The notes under the pieces: model-generated
Told to the model about the DNA's origin: nothing
Seen by the model: only the letters and a program-made list of their open reading frames with translations
Databases searched by the model: none
Translations under genes and position numbers: made by a program
Source of the DNA: Flavobacteriales bacterium
GTDB taxonomy: Bacteria > Bacteroidota > Bacteroidia > Flavobacteriales_F > PHOS-HE28
DNA length: 64,000 nt
Assembly: GCA_016716605.1 (NCBI GenBank)
Contig: JADJWA010000001.1
Span: forward strand, 558,001 to 622,000
Direction: 5' to 3'
Shown: positions 46,401-54,501 of the stretch, piece after piece
How the letters are laid out: each line of letters opens with the position of its first letter
How positions within the stretch are numbered: position 1 is the stretch's first letter

Positions 46401-46601
46401 CACCCGCTGGAATTCATACTGCGCGGCACCGTACTTCTCCATGCCGAAAAGCTCGATGGCGTTGCCCAGGTCGGCATCCTGGTGGGTGTAGTGCGCGGGT
46501 CGCTGTGCGCTGGCGGAAAGGCCGAGGGCGAACGCGGCCAGCAGCACGGTTAGGCGCGACAGCCAGCCGTGGCTCGGAATCAGGGTCATCATTGCGTTCA
46601 A
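43470..46601 (-). CDS. Large periplasmic tetratricopeptide-repeat protein
   Basis: This 1043-residue protein has a signal peptide (LTVLLAAFALGLSASAQ) followed by about 20 TPR-like helical repeats covering nearly the whole length, with units such as YAEALPYLQKSAQRVG, CPKALNELVIVAN, AAALFFERALKYP-like blocks and YEQALPDLEEVIRR. There is no enzyme motif. Proteins of this length and organisation are widespread in Bacteroidota and often adjoin envelope genes. It is followed three bases later by the barrel protein gene and probably acts with it as a periplasmic scaffold. TTGACCTTTG immediately upstream (about 46603-46612) may be part of its promoter. Confidence 0.85.
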   Translation of the reverse strand: MNAMMTLIPSHGWLSRLTVLLAAFALGLSASAQRPAHYTHQDADLGNAIELFGMEKYGAAQYEFQRVADRITDLHDPRRTEAEFYIALCSVRLFNDDAGYRLKRFMTEHPEDLHVPLIKLELFRHSFNQKDWKDVIAWSEQVVASDLSPADAEEYRFKRGYAYFQDGNSEKALAEFSLVKDSEGLFGAPALYYASHIHYERGHHETALQGFRKLEQNADFGKLVPVYIAEILFVQGKYDELAEYLKPLLSDPEGVKRQAELNRLAGEANYRRGNYAEALPYLQKSAQRVGVDRSDRYILGYAYYKTGDCPKALNELVIVANADDSLAQLASYHMADCYLKLNEKNYARNAFKKAYEIGKPGEGEAKGDPQVTEDALFQYAKLAYELSFDPYHEAITALRSYLRAYPNTPRRDEAYEFLLNVYLKTRNYEDALASLDEIQNKDLRLKEAYQKLAYNRGVELYEGRKYSDAALFFERALKYPVNQGTNARAHFWMAESHYGKGDLTAALQKYDDLRNSPGAYSTDLYEQAGYGMGYAYLKQKDYTEATVAFRRYVLSKKGEARQRADAMLRTGDCYFVLKDNEQAVKWYDDAMRTGSPDRDYAMYQKGVCQGLLRRYPEKIATLKALLAELPNSRYAADAKFQLGETYIVQGGDSEALSYYTQVTNVHPNSPLVRQSMLQSALIHKRQGRTEEAISGFKAVVEKYPTMDGAREALAGLENIYVELGRVSEYEAYVRSLKWVDPGTLEFDEKYYQSAEKLYFEEKCPQAIGAFGDYISKYPNGGYVLNALYYRGDCHYRAGSYEQALPDLEEVIRRDGVQFMESATAMAADINFRDERWEGALDHFRRLEPIAASPQNTLVAQVGQMRCLRELGRIPEAGAAAEKVVANEQSNADLKSEANILIARNLADKGELDAAYTKFKAVATGSTTARGAEAKYNMAYIRHLQAQYRKAESEIFELAQRFPSHDYWKAKAFILLGDVYVQLNDIFQARATLQSVIDNCREPELVAEARQRLDAINASQAPRDQLVPGGSDDVIIPMPGGNGQ

Positions 46602-46747
46602 AGGTCAAGGGGCGGCATGCGGCGCTAAGGCATCGGGCTGCGGAGATTTCCACCCGGAGGTGTTGGCGCTTCGCAAGCATTGGGCCGCTCAATCCAACGC
46701 GATCATGGGCGCAGGTATTGGCCACGTGCGCACCTTTGCCCGCACCC

Positions 46748-47437
<690 letters not shown>

Positions 47438-48556
47438 TCAAGCGAGAAGCGCCAGGATCAGCTCCGCGTTCCTGCGGTTGCTGAAGCGCTCCTCCAGCAC
47501 GCGCGCGCGCGCTTCCAGCGCCTGGCCATTCGCGGGTTTGCCCATGCAGGCCAAGATGCTCTCGCGCATGCCCTGCGGATCGTCGTGCACATGGCAGAGC
47601 CCTTCGAGGCCCGTGCCCTCGATCATCGGCGTATTGCACACCACGTGGCGGCCGTTGAAGAGGCAGAGCAGCAATTTCAATTTGATGCCCGTGGCCTGGA
47701 AAGTGGGCAGCACGTTCACCTGGGCGGCGCGCACCAGCGCATGGATCTGCTCTGTGGCGATGCCCTCGCGCAATTCCACGTTCGGTGCCTTGGCCACCGC
47801 GCGTTTCAGCTCTGCGCTGGCATCGCTGCCGGCGATGATGAGCTTCACGGGCAGGCCATCGAATACCTTTTTCACCAGGTACAGCGCCGCCTGATCGTTC
47901 TCCGCCACGCCCAACGCGCCGTGGTAGAAAGCGAAATCGCCGAGACCATCGGGCACCTCCACCTTCTCGCTGGCATGGAAGGCTGGCACATGCGCCACGT
48001 TGTGGAAGTGCGAGCCGAAGTAGGCCTCATCCTTCGGTGAAATGGCCAGCACGCGCGAGGCTTCGGCCAGCACCGGCTCGAAGCGCTGCAGCTTGTGCGC
48101 CTCGTTGATGAAGTAGGTGCGGCGGAAGGTGTTCGACGCGGCCTTCGCGAGCGCGCCGTAATAGTCGTGCTCCACGTTGTGCGCGCGCACGATCCGGATG
48201 CGGCCGTGCAGGCGCGGATCGCCGAGGTGGTAGCAGCAGTGCAGCCCCTCGAAGAGGATGGGATGCGCATCCTGGAGCAGGCGCTCCATCAGCGCTTCGC
48301 TGCGGCGGCTCACCACCACGTAGGGCAGCGCGTTGAGCAACTGCAGTTTGCCGGTGTTGCGCGGGTAGTAGTGGACGCTGGCGCAGAACCGCTCCAGTTC
48401 CTTCGCCTTCGGACGGCCGTAGTGGAAGCAGTGCAGGTGCACCTTCACGCCCAGCTCCGCGAGCGCCTTCGCCTTGTAGTACACGTCAATCACGCCGCCA
48501 TAGCTCGGCGGGGCGGGCACGTCGAAGCTGATGATATGGAGATGGCGCTCAGACAA
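47438..48556 (-). CDS. GT4-family glycosyltransferase
   Basis: This 372-residue protein has no membrane helix. N-terminal motifs (HIISFDVPAPPSYGGVIDVYY) and the block RAHNVEHDYYGAL match GT-B enzymes of the GT4 type, in which the Glu/His loop sits at the donor site. The C-terminal half has the usual donor-binding segment (VNVLPTFQATGIKLKLL ... VVCNTPMIEGTGLEG). The family moves sugars from nucleotide-activated donors to lipid or polysaccharide acceptors in cell-surface synthesis. The gene overlaps the next glycosyltransferase by eight bases (48549-48556), so the two belong together. The sugar is not predictable. Confidence 0.88.
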   Translation of the reverse strand: MSERHLHIISFDVPAPPSYGGVIDVYYKAKALAELGVKVHLHCFHYGRPKAKELERFCASVHYYPRNTGKLQLLNALPYVVVSRRSEALMERLLQDAHPILFEGLHCCYHLGDPRLHGRIRIVRAHNVEHDYYGALAKAASNTFRRTYFINEAHKLQRFEPVLAEASRVLAISPKDEAYFGSHFHNVAHVPAFHASEKVEVPDGLGDFAFYHGALGVAENDQAALYLVKKVFDGLPVKLIIAGSDASAELKRAVAKAPNVELREGIATEQIHALVRAAQVNVLPTFQATGIKLKLLLCLFNGRHVVCNTPMIEGTGLEGLCHVHDDPQGMRESILACMGKPANGQALEARARVLEERFSNRRNAELILALLA

Positions 48557-49649
48557 CGCGTTGCAGGAAGGCCATCAGCGCTTCCTTCTCGCGCTCGCCA
48601 TCCAATTCGGTGGCGGCGAAAATAGCCTTCAGCCGCATGGCGTCACGGCGCGCGCGGTCGGGCATCAAGCGACGCACCTCGGCGGCGATCAGCGCAGGCT
48701 CCACGCGCGGGATCACGATGCCCGCCTCGTACCGACGCACGATCGCGGCGACCTCCGGGAGTTCGCTCACCAGCGCCGGGATGTGCGCGCGGAAGTAGTC
48801 GAAGAGCTTGTTGGGCAGGCTGAAGCGGTAGTTGAGGCTGGTGTCCTTGTCGAGCGAGAGGCCGAGGTCGGCGTTGCGCGTGAACTGCATCATGCGCTCG
48901 TAGGGCATGCGCGGCAAGAGGCGCACGCGGTCCTGAATCCCGTGATCAATCACCATGCGCTCCAGCACGGGCCAGGCATCACCGCCGCCGATGATGAGCA
49001 GCAGGGCATCGGGCAGCTCCTTCATCGCCAGCACCGCCTCTTCGCCTCCCCTGTCCACGTTGATGCCGCTGCCCTGCAGCACCAGGATGAAGCGGTCCTC
49101 TGGGAGGTCCAGGTCCTTGCGCGACGGCAACGGCCCGAGCTCCTTGTGCATGGGGATGTTGCGCACGACCTCCACAGGCACTCCGTAGCGCTCACGGTAG
49201 GCGTTGGCAATGCTGCCGTTCACGGTGATCACGTGCTTCAGCTTCGGGAAGATCCAGCGCTCGATGGCCAGCCATGCGCGCTTCGCGAAACGGCCCTGGA
49301 TCTCCGGCACCTCGGTGAAGTACTCGTGGCTGTCATAAACCAGCGCGCGTTTCCCCTTCGCCAGGTAGCAGGCCAGCAAGGTGTCGAGGTCGTTGGCCAC
49401 GATCAGGTTGGCCTTGCTGAAGAGCAGGAGGAAAAGGAGCCGCAGGTTGTACTCGGCGTAGAAGATCGGCCCCTTGCGGAAGAACAGCCGCATGCGCTTG
49501 GTGGCGTAGGGCCGCTGGAGCGGAAGGCTATCGGGCAACAGCCGCCCCACCAGCAGGACCTCGTAGCCCAACTCGCGCAGCACCACGCAGGTGCGGTGCA
49601 CGCGGTTGTCGGTGCTGAGGTCGTTGGTGACGCAGACGAGGGCGCGCAT
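48549..49649 (-). CDS. Glycosyltransferase, GT-B fold
   Basis: This 366-residue protein begins with LVCVTNDLSTDNRVHRTCVV, a Bacteroidota GT4 N-terminus, then has ANDLDTLLACYLAKGKRALVYDSHEYFTEVPEI and a C-terminal donor-binding region with VLQGSGINVDRGGEEAV and FSLPNKLFDYFRAHIPALVS. ATG 49649 is chosen; a longer frame to 49787 runs into the end of the upstream toxin gene. It is co-transcribed with, and overlaps, the second glycosyltransferase, suggesting a two-step sugar addition to a surface glycan. It starts 22 bases after the toxin stop. Confidence 0.88.
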   Translation of the reverse strand: MRALVCVTNDLSTDNRVHRTCVVLRELGYEVLLVGRLLPDSLPLQRPYATKRMRLFFRKGPIFYAEYNLRLLFLLLFSKANLIVANDLDTLLACYLAKGKRALVYDSHEYFTEVPEIQGRFAKRAWLAIERWIFPKLKHVITVNGSIANAYRERYGVPVEVVRNIPMHKELGPLPSRKDLDLPEDRFILVLQGSGINVDRGGEEAVLAMKELPDALLLIIGGGDAWPVLERMVIDHGIQDRVRLLPRMPYERMMQFTRNADLGLSLDKDTSLNYRFSLPNKLFDYFRAHIPALVSELPEVAAIVRRYEAGIVIPRVEPALIAAEVRRLMPDRARRDAMRLKAIFAATELDGEREKEALMAFLQRVV

Positions 49650-49671
49650 GGGCGTTGGTGGTGCGAACCGC

Positions 49672-49986
49672 TTACTCCCTCCGCGCGCGCATGGCGCCAT
49701 GGGGGAAGCGCCGAGCTCCATGGAAAATGGTGATGAGGTCGCAACGATCGCGATCACCAACAAGGTAAATGAGGCGATAATCCCCAACGATGGTCTCGCG
49801 AATCGATGGGAGGCCTAATTCCGGCACCATGCGACCGCCACTAGGGAACAAGGCCACAGCCTCCAAGGAACGGTAGAAACGCTGAATCATCCGGTCCGCA
49901 TAACGCTCCGCCCCGTGCTCAGCGATGTAATGGTGTATCCGTGCCATGTCGCGCATGGCCCTGGCAGAAATGCTCACTTCAGCCAT
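49672..49986 (-). CDS. RelE/ParE-family toxin
   Basis: This 104-residue protein has the ParE/RelE fold pattern: VSISARAMRDMARIHHYIAEHGAERYADRMIQRF (helical half), SLEAVALFPSGGRMVPELG, and ETIVGDYRLIYLVGDRDRCDLITIFHGARRFP in the strand half. Its start lies inside the antitoxin gene (overlap 49974-49986), a usual type II toxin-antitoxin arrangement. ParE-type toxins poison gyrase, RelE-type toxins cleave mRNA; the sequence does not settle which. Family members usually act in the cytoplasm and are neutralised by the antitoxin. Confidence 0.88.
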   Translation of the reverse strand: MAEVSISARAMRDMARIHHYIAEHGAERYADRMIQRFYRSLEAVALFPSGGRMVPELGLPSIRETIVGDYRLIYLVGDRDRCDLITIFHGARRFPHGAMRARRE

Positions 49987-50174
49987 TGCCGGTGCTTCTT
50001 CTTCGCCTCGGCGATCGGCACCACGCGGCCTGCCTTGATATCGGCCAGCCCTTCAGCGATGGCTTCCAGCAGCATCACGCGCTCCATCACGTCATCCGCA
50101 GAGAATCGATCTGGCAGCTCCTTGAGGGAACGCAGCACGCTCTTCTTCTCAAGCAGTTCCGGGGTCTTCTTCAT
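49974..50174 (-). CDS. Antitoxin of a ParE/RelE-type system
   Basis: This 66-residue, mostly helical protein (ELLEKKSVLRSLKELPDRFSADDVMERVMLLEAIAEGLADIK...) precedes and overlaps the toxin gene by 13 bases. Antitoxins of this class bind the toxin through a flexible tail and often repress their own promoter. The start is immediately downstream of a consensus -7 element, so a very short or absent leader is likely. No DNA-binding motif is clearly recognisable, so the exact antitoxin family is open. Confidence 0.8.
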   Translation of the reverse strand: MKKTPELLEKKSVLRSLKELPDRFSADDVMERVMLLEAIAEGLADIKAGRVVPIAEAKKKHRQWLK

Positions 50175-50179
50175 GGCAT

Positions 50180-50209
50180 CGAAGGTAGCATGAGGAGTGA
50201 GGACCCAAA
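50180..50209 (-). promoter_or_regulatory. Consensus Bacteroidota promoter of the toxin-antitoxin operon
   Basis: TTTG (50209-50206), an 18-base spacer and TACCTTCG (50187-50180) on the minus strand match the -33/-7 consensus. The ATG at 50174 follows closely, indicating a leaderless or nearly leaderless message. Confidence 0.6.
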
Positions 50210-50213
50210 TAGG

Positions 50214-50242
50214 CGCGGCCCGGGCGTAAGCGCCGGGCCGCG
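50214..50242 (-). terminator. GC-rich hairpin after the S74-domain gene
   Basis: CGCGGCCCGG (50214-50223) pairs perfectly with CCGGGCCGCG (50233-50242). It lies just past the stop of the S74-domain protein gene and overlaps the upstream edge of the toxin-antitoxin promoter. The T run is weak. Confidence 0.55.
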
Positions 50243-50264
50243 TCTTTCGGGGCCTGAAAAAGAA

Positions 50265-52916
50265 CTACCTCCCCACCTTCACCGCGCGCTTCACCACCGG
50301 CTCGCCATCGAGCAAGAGGGTGATGTAGTACACGCCGGGCGCGAGCTTCTCCGTGCTCCACTCGTACTGGAATTCACCGGCCTCGCGCTGGCCCTCGCTC
50401 AGCACCATCAAGCTGCGGCCATCGGCGCTGTTGGCCAGCAACTGCATGCGGCCCGCGCGCTCCAACGTGCAGAACAAGGTGGTACGGTCGGTGAAGGGAT
50501 TGGGAGCGATGCGGAGCAGGCGCTCTTGGCTGGGGGTGAGTTTCTCGCCTTCCACTCCGGAACCGGAGCGTTGGTCGCTATCAACCGGAGGCTGGGCGCA
50601 ACAGGTGGCGAGTTGCTGCTGCATGGTGGCGATGGCGCTTTGTGCCGCTTGGAGCTGCTCTTGCATGCTGTCGATCGTAGCATGCTGTTCTTTAAGCGCC
50701 GCAACCACTACAGGAATAAGCCCTTGGTAGTTCAGGGTCCTCACCGTGGACTGCGTGGAGAGCACATTGCCCAAGGAATCGACCTCGCCCAGGAATGTCG
50801 TCCTCCCGACCAAACTGGGAAGAACCTCCTCCACTTCTTGCGCGAGGAACCCGTATTGAAGTTGAGTAGGCAGGTCGATATCCAAGCCGACCGGAGCGGC
50901 AAAGTGGTATGTTGATGGCCGCAGTTCATTCACCACTGCCATCGCCCCCGTGAGTTCCGCAACATCCGTCTTCAATGAGGCATCGGAGACTTCATGCAGC
51001 TCAGTGCAGATCATCTTGCCGGTAGCCTTTACTACGCCGTTGAAGTATCCGGCCCAGGCCGTGGTATTCAGAGAGTCCTCGTAGAACGGACCTACGGCAT
51101 CGCCATACACGCCAATGGCATAGGTGGTAGAGTCTGCGCGACGTGCAAAGCCGGCCGTACCGATGTAAGGCACATTCAACGGTATTGGCCAGTTGCCTGT
51201 CCCCGAAGTTGATGCGCCCATGACTCCAATCTGATTCAGGTCAGAACCAACCGCTAAGCCCTCCACGCCGATTCGGCGCTGGCCACCGCGCGCTTGACCC
51301 GAAACGCCGTACACCCATGGCGCGGGGTCGAATGCCTGGAACCAGCCCGCGTAACCAGTGACAGTGCCACCGAACGTATTGGCTGTGATGCCGCGGGTAC
51401 GGCTACTGCTCCCGACCACATTCGCCACCAGGCCGTAATTCCAAGAATTCCCGGGTGCCCCGGTTCCCACAGCGCTGATATCCACTCCACGGTTCTGAGC
51501 CCCACTCGCAGAGCCTTGCTCAGTCTGGACATGGATGCCCGTGGTGGTGGTTGTGCCGCCTGCAACTTCGACTCCGAGTCCTTGGACGTTTGGCTCTGTC
51601 GAGAGTTGATCAACATGCACGGCTTTGCTGTACTGAGTGCTCCTCACCGCTAGTTTGCCAGGCGATTGTGAGTTCTGAAGGTTCAAGCCGATGCCGACCG
51701 CGTCATCATCATCAGGGCAGTCGTCGCTGACGCCAACTGCCGTGTACACGTTGTGCGAAACCGCTGGACCAGAAGTGCCGTCATTCTCGACGGTCCAATC
51801 GCAATCAGCACCGCCTCCGCCGAGGGTTGATGGATCTACCCACTTCACTACGCCGCGCTCCTGATTGCCGGGGGTAAGTGTTGTACGGTCAACCACCATC
51901 ACGTAGAAGGAATCGACCGCCGCCGAATCATCCGGCAGCTGCCTGATCCGCAAGCGGCCATTCAGGATATCCACACGCTCAGTTGGATCCGTTACCACCG
52001 CCGGTGTCAACTGGTTGCCTGCGAAGAAATCACCAATGCCAACGTTCACATCGAAGTTGTTCCTTGGCCATAACCGGATGGCTTCAAGGCCGTTGACCGA
52101 TTGCGCGCCGCGCGCTTGACCGGCATTGTATTGCGTGGTGAACACGAACTTCATGCGGTCCACACCCCAAGGGCTCCCGTTCGGATTATCGCTCCACTGC
52201 ACCACGAAATCCGTGTTGTCATTGGCATCGTACTTATGGCCGATGTAGCTCTGGTCGCTGTTGCCCGTGAAGGTGACGCCATTGCGCTGCCAGGGCCGGT
52301 AGCCATGCTCTTGCGCATACACGGTCGGGTTAGCGGGGTCTACGGCATTATCGACAAGGTGCAACCGCGTGAACGGCGCGCGGCTATTCACATTGTTGAA
52401 GGCATTATCGGTGCCGCTGAGGGCAAAGAAGCCATCGCGATTCACGTTCAGGAATGGCGGTGCGGTGGGCGGCCCCATGTTACTGGTCACGTTGCCATTC
52501 AGGCGAGCGCGCTGCACGTTCTGGGTATGCAACTGGAAGTGCCCATTGGGCGCATTGATGTTGAAGTGCCCCAGATTCGGAACCGCGAAGAGCTGGCCTC
52601 TCTCATCGGTCGCGCCAGAGCCGCCATGGAACATGCGCCAGTACGTGGGGTTCGGCACGCCAAGAATGGTCTGGGACGTATTGGTGCGGAACACTTCGCC
52701 AGTCCACGTGGCCATTAGATCCCCATGTACCTGAAAGGCCGCCGGGAACGGGGTGGTCGTCAGGTTGCCGACCGCCAAACCCCTACCAAGATTCGCTCCC
52801 GTCTGATTGGTGCGCCACCAACCTCCTCCACCGATATTGGTGAATTGGGCATTTGCCCACGTCGTCATCGCGCAGAAACCCAGTGCCAGGATCCACGCTC
52901 GATTGATCTGTCTCAT
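50265..52916 (-). CDS. Secreted protein with phage-like S74 chaperone domain and T9SS type A sorting domain
   Basis: This 883-residue protein has a signal peptide (ILALGFCAMTTWANAQ), a long glycine- and asparagine-rich region of unclear fold, and near the C-terminus a domain with VSDASLKTDVAELTG, STYHFAAPVGLDI and QYGFLAQEVEEVLPSLV. This matches Peptidase_S74, the intramolecular chaperone of phage tail-fibre/endosialidase proteins, in which Ser of the S-D-x-x-L-K region drives self-cleavage. A coiled-coil (KEQHATIDSMQEQLQAAQSA) and a type A T9SS domain (LRIAPNPFTDRTTLF ... GVYYITLLLDG) follow. The position of the T9SS domain after the chaperone means self-cleavage would separate it, an unusual combination. 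It follows the preceding T9SS gene by nine bases. Confidence 0.82.
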   Translation of the reverse strand: MRQINRAWILALGFCAMTTWANAQFTNIGGGGWWRTNQTGANLGRGLAVGNLTTTPFPAAFQVHGDLMATWTGEVFRTNTSQTILGVPNPTYWRMFHGGSGATDERGQLFAVPNLGHFNINAPNGHFQLHTQNVQRARLNGNVTSNMGPPTAPPFLNVNRDGFFALSGTDNAFNNVNSRAPFTRLHLVDNAVDPANPTVYAQEHGYRPWQRNGVTFTGNSDQSYIGHKYDANDNTDFVVQWSDNPNGSPWGVDRMKFVFTTQYNAGQARGAQSVNGLEAIRLWPRNNFDVNVGIGDFFAGNQLTPAVVTDPTERVDILNGRLRIRQLPDDSAAVDSFYVMVVDRTTLTPGNQERGVVKWVDPSTLGGGGADCDWTVENDGTSGPAVSHNVYTAVGVSDDCPDDDDAVGIGLNLQNSQSPGKLAVRSTQYSKAVHVDQLSTEPNVQGLGVEVAGGTTTTTGIHVQTEQGSASGAQNRGVDISAVGTGAPGNSWNYGLVANVVGSSSRTRGITANTFGGTVTGYAGWFQAFDPAPWVYGVSGQARGGQRRIGVEGLAVGSDLNQIGVMGASTSGTGNWPIPLNVPYIGTAGFARRADSTTYAIGVYGDAVGPFYEDSLNTTAWAGYFNGVVKATGKMICTELHEVSDASLKTDVAELTGAMAVVNELRPSTYHFAAPVGLDIDLPTQLQYGFLAQEVEEVLPSLVGRTTFLGEVDSLGNVLSTQSTVRTLNYQGLIPVVVAALKEQHATIDSMQEQLQAAQSAIATMQQQLATCCAQPPVDSDQRSGSGVEGEKLTPSQERLLRIAPNPFTDRTTLFCTLERAGRMQLLANSADGRSLMVLSEGQREAGEFQYEWSTEKLAPGVYYITLLLDGEPVVKRAVKVGR

Positions 52917-52925
52917 TTTCTCGGT

Positions 52926-53927
52926 TTAACGACCGAGGAACACACGCTCAGCTATTCGACTGCCATCATCGAGTTCAACTACCACGATGTATGCACCGCT
53001 CGCCCATGTGCTGACCGAAACGCTCCAGCTATCCGAGCCAGTAACCGCCAGCGGCTGTGCGACTGATCTGCCGATTGCATCCACCACCGATATGCGCTCC
53101 ACACCAAGCCCCTGAATTCCAGCGGCGTTCAAGGTGCCACTCGAAAGGTCGCTCCAAACCCTGAACCCTTGCCCCGGCCTGATCGCCAGGCCAGACGCAA
53201 TGGCACAATACTGCGGATTCGGTGAGACGCACACATCGTCGATGTAGTAATAGGCCAGATAGCCGGTGCCATTGGGGTCCATTAGCGACCAATTCGTCTC
53301 CTCGTCGCTGAAGAAGTTGCCTACCACCACGTACTGGTACGCGCTATCGGCCACGAAACTGCCGCTGATCAGGGTCCAGCCCACCGTGTCCTCAACCACT
53401 TCGGTGCCGAACACGTGGGCATAACCAGGCACAGGATCAAAGTCGTCCTGAAGCCATTGGCTCATGGTGAAGAACAATCCGGTTCGGTCATTGGCGAAGC
53501 GGCATCTCTCGAACAACGGGGCTCCAGTTCCCCAACCCAGTGTGAGACTGACCTTGAACGTAGCATGATAAGTCGCGCCGACAACTAACGGAGTAGTCAG
53601 TTGCGCACCTACCCACTCTCTCGTGTACCAAGGCCAGGCGTCATCCGCGCTGAATGTGTGGATGCCGGCATAGGCCTGCCCACTGGAAGGCAGCTGCTCA
53701 CCCGCAAAATTGATTGGCACTCCGCACGAATCCGGATGTCCGCACACATGATAGAGGTCGCAGGAATACTCGCCTCTGAAGGTGAGCCAACCGATGGCGT
53801 TCTCGATATCGCCTTGGTATTGCGGGCAACTGCTGATCTCCTCGAAGCTCCAATTCGGCACAAGATTCTGTGCGCGCGTTTGCAGCACGGAAAAAAGCAG
53901 CATTATGGACAGCAGCGCTGAGCGCAT
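52926..53927 (-). CDS. Secreted protein with T9SS type A sorting domain
   Basis: This 333-residue protein has a signal peptide (LLSIMLLFSVLQTRAQ), then NLVPNWSFEEISSCP, a carbohydrate-binding-module-like N-terminal motif frequent in Bacteroidota secreted proteins, and a jelly-roll-like beta-rich body (YHATFKVSLTLGWG ... YYIDDVCVSP). The C-terminus (LGVERISVVDAIGRSVAQP ... GAYIVVVELDDG) is a degenerate type A domain. It is probably exported to the surface and heads a two-gene operon with the S74 protein. A -7 element lies at 54031-54024. Confidence 0.8.
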   Translation of the reverse strand: MRSALLSIMLLFSVLQTRAQNLVPNWSFEEISSCPQYQGDIENAIGWLTFRGEYSCDLYHVCGHPDSCGVPINFAGEQLPSSGQAYAGIHTFSADDAWPWYTREWVGAQLTTPLVVGATYHATFKVSLTLGWGTGAPLFERCRFANDRTGLFFTMSQWLQDDFDPVPGYAHVFGTEVVEDTVGWTLISGSFVADSAYQYVVVGNFFSDEETNWSLMDPNGTGYLAYYYIDDVCVSPNPQYCAIASGLAIRPGQGFRVWSDLSSGTLNAAGIQGLGVERISVVDAIGRSVAQPLAVTGSDSWSVSVSTWASGAYIVVVELDDGSRIAERVFLGR

Positions 53928-54023
53928 GTTCCTCGATCTTGTTCAAATCCTTCTACCGCGTCTTCGGCACATGGAGGACAGCGGCACTGGCGTGCGCGCT
54001 GCCTCCGCTTCCGGCTTCGATTT

Positions 54024-54031
54024 CGAAGATA
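54024..54031 (-). promoter_or_regulatory. Bacteroidota -7 promoter element of the T9SS/S74 operon
   Basis: TATCTTCG on the minus strand, about 97 bases before the ATG at 53927. No TTTG at the -33 position. Confidence 0.35.
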
Positions 54032-54062
54032 CCGGGTGCTCACCGCCCCGCCCGGCTCGCGG

Positions 54063-54090
54063 TTGCTTCCGGGCGGGGTCGGTACCTTTG
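54063..54090 (+). promoter_or_regulatory. Promoter of a candidate small RNA
   Basis: TTG (54063-54065), a 17-base spacer and TACCTTTG (54083-54090) on the plus strand are close to the Bacteroidota -33/-7 consensus. No coding frame follows before the terminator. Confidence 0.5.
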
Positions 54091-54095
54091 CCTAG

Positions 54096-54173
54096 CTCGT
54101 TTCCATTTTCATTCGCGTGTTAGTGGGACATGTAGCAACCGGCCCCTGGCGTCGCAAGCGCTGGGGGCTTTTT
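54096..54173 (+). ncRNA. Candidate small RNA of about 78 nt
   Basis: The segment between a good promoter (54063-54090) and an intrinsic terminator (54142-54173) has no plausible coding frame. It does not show recognisable motifs of tRNA, SRP RNA or tmRNA. An alternative is a short leader of a downstream gene, but murB starts over 300 bases later, beyond the terminator. Confidence 0.4.
54142..54173 (+). terminator. Intrinsic terminator of the candidate small RNA
   Basis: GCCCCTGGCG (54142-54151) pairs with CGCTGGGGGC (54159-54168), with two G-U pairs, around TCGCAAG, followed by TTTTT (54169-54173). Confidence 0.65.
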
Positions 54174-54216
54174 CGTGAAGGAGGCCATGGCCTACCTTGT
54201 TGGGCTGGAAGAATAA

Positions 54217-54300
54217 GCAAGGCGCAAGGCGCAAGGCGCAAGGCGCAAGGCGCAGGGCGCAAGGCGCAGGGCGCAGGGCGCAAGGCGCAGGGCGCAAGGC
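54217..54300 (+). repeat. Heptanucleotide minisatellite, 12 units
   Basis: Twelve tandem units of GCAAGGC or GCAGGGC in the order A A A A A B A B B A B A, followed by one degenerate unit. Length is exactly 84 bases. Confidence 0.9.
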
Positions 54301-54501
54301 TCAAGGTGCGGACGCCGCTCAGATATGAGGCATCGCTGGGCATGGTGAAGGTGATGCAAAAGGCTTCATTCAAGTTCAAACTAATCGAGCGATAGCTAAC
54401 TGGTGGAACGAATGTATATGCTCGACGGGCAAATGCAAGCGATCGTGGAAAAAACGCGGTAACGAGAACCGGTCAGTCTTCACCGGTAAACTTGCGCGCC
54501 T

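Larger units (their letters stand above)
53928..54501. other. Non-coding region between a T9SS operon and murB
   Basis: No convincing gene is present. It holds the promoter of the T9SS operon on the minus strand, a promoter-terminator unit on the plus strand (candidate small RNA), a heptanucleotide minisatellite, and a possible murB -7 element (TAAACTTG, 54487-54494). Open frames through the minisatellite are low-complexity and are discounted. Confidence 0.7.

Noticed and set aside
54109..54379. Minus-strand frames reading a repeated LAPCALR peptide
   Set aside because: They are translations of the 7-base minisatellite, without start or family evidence.
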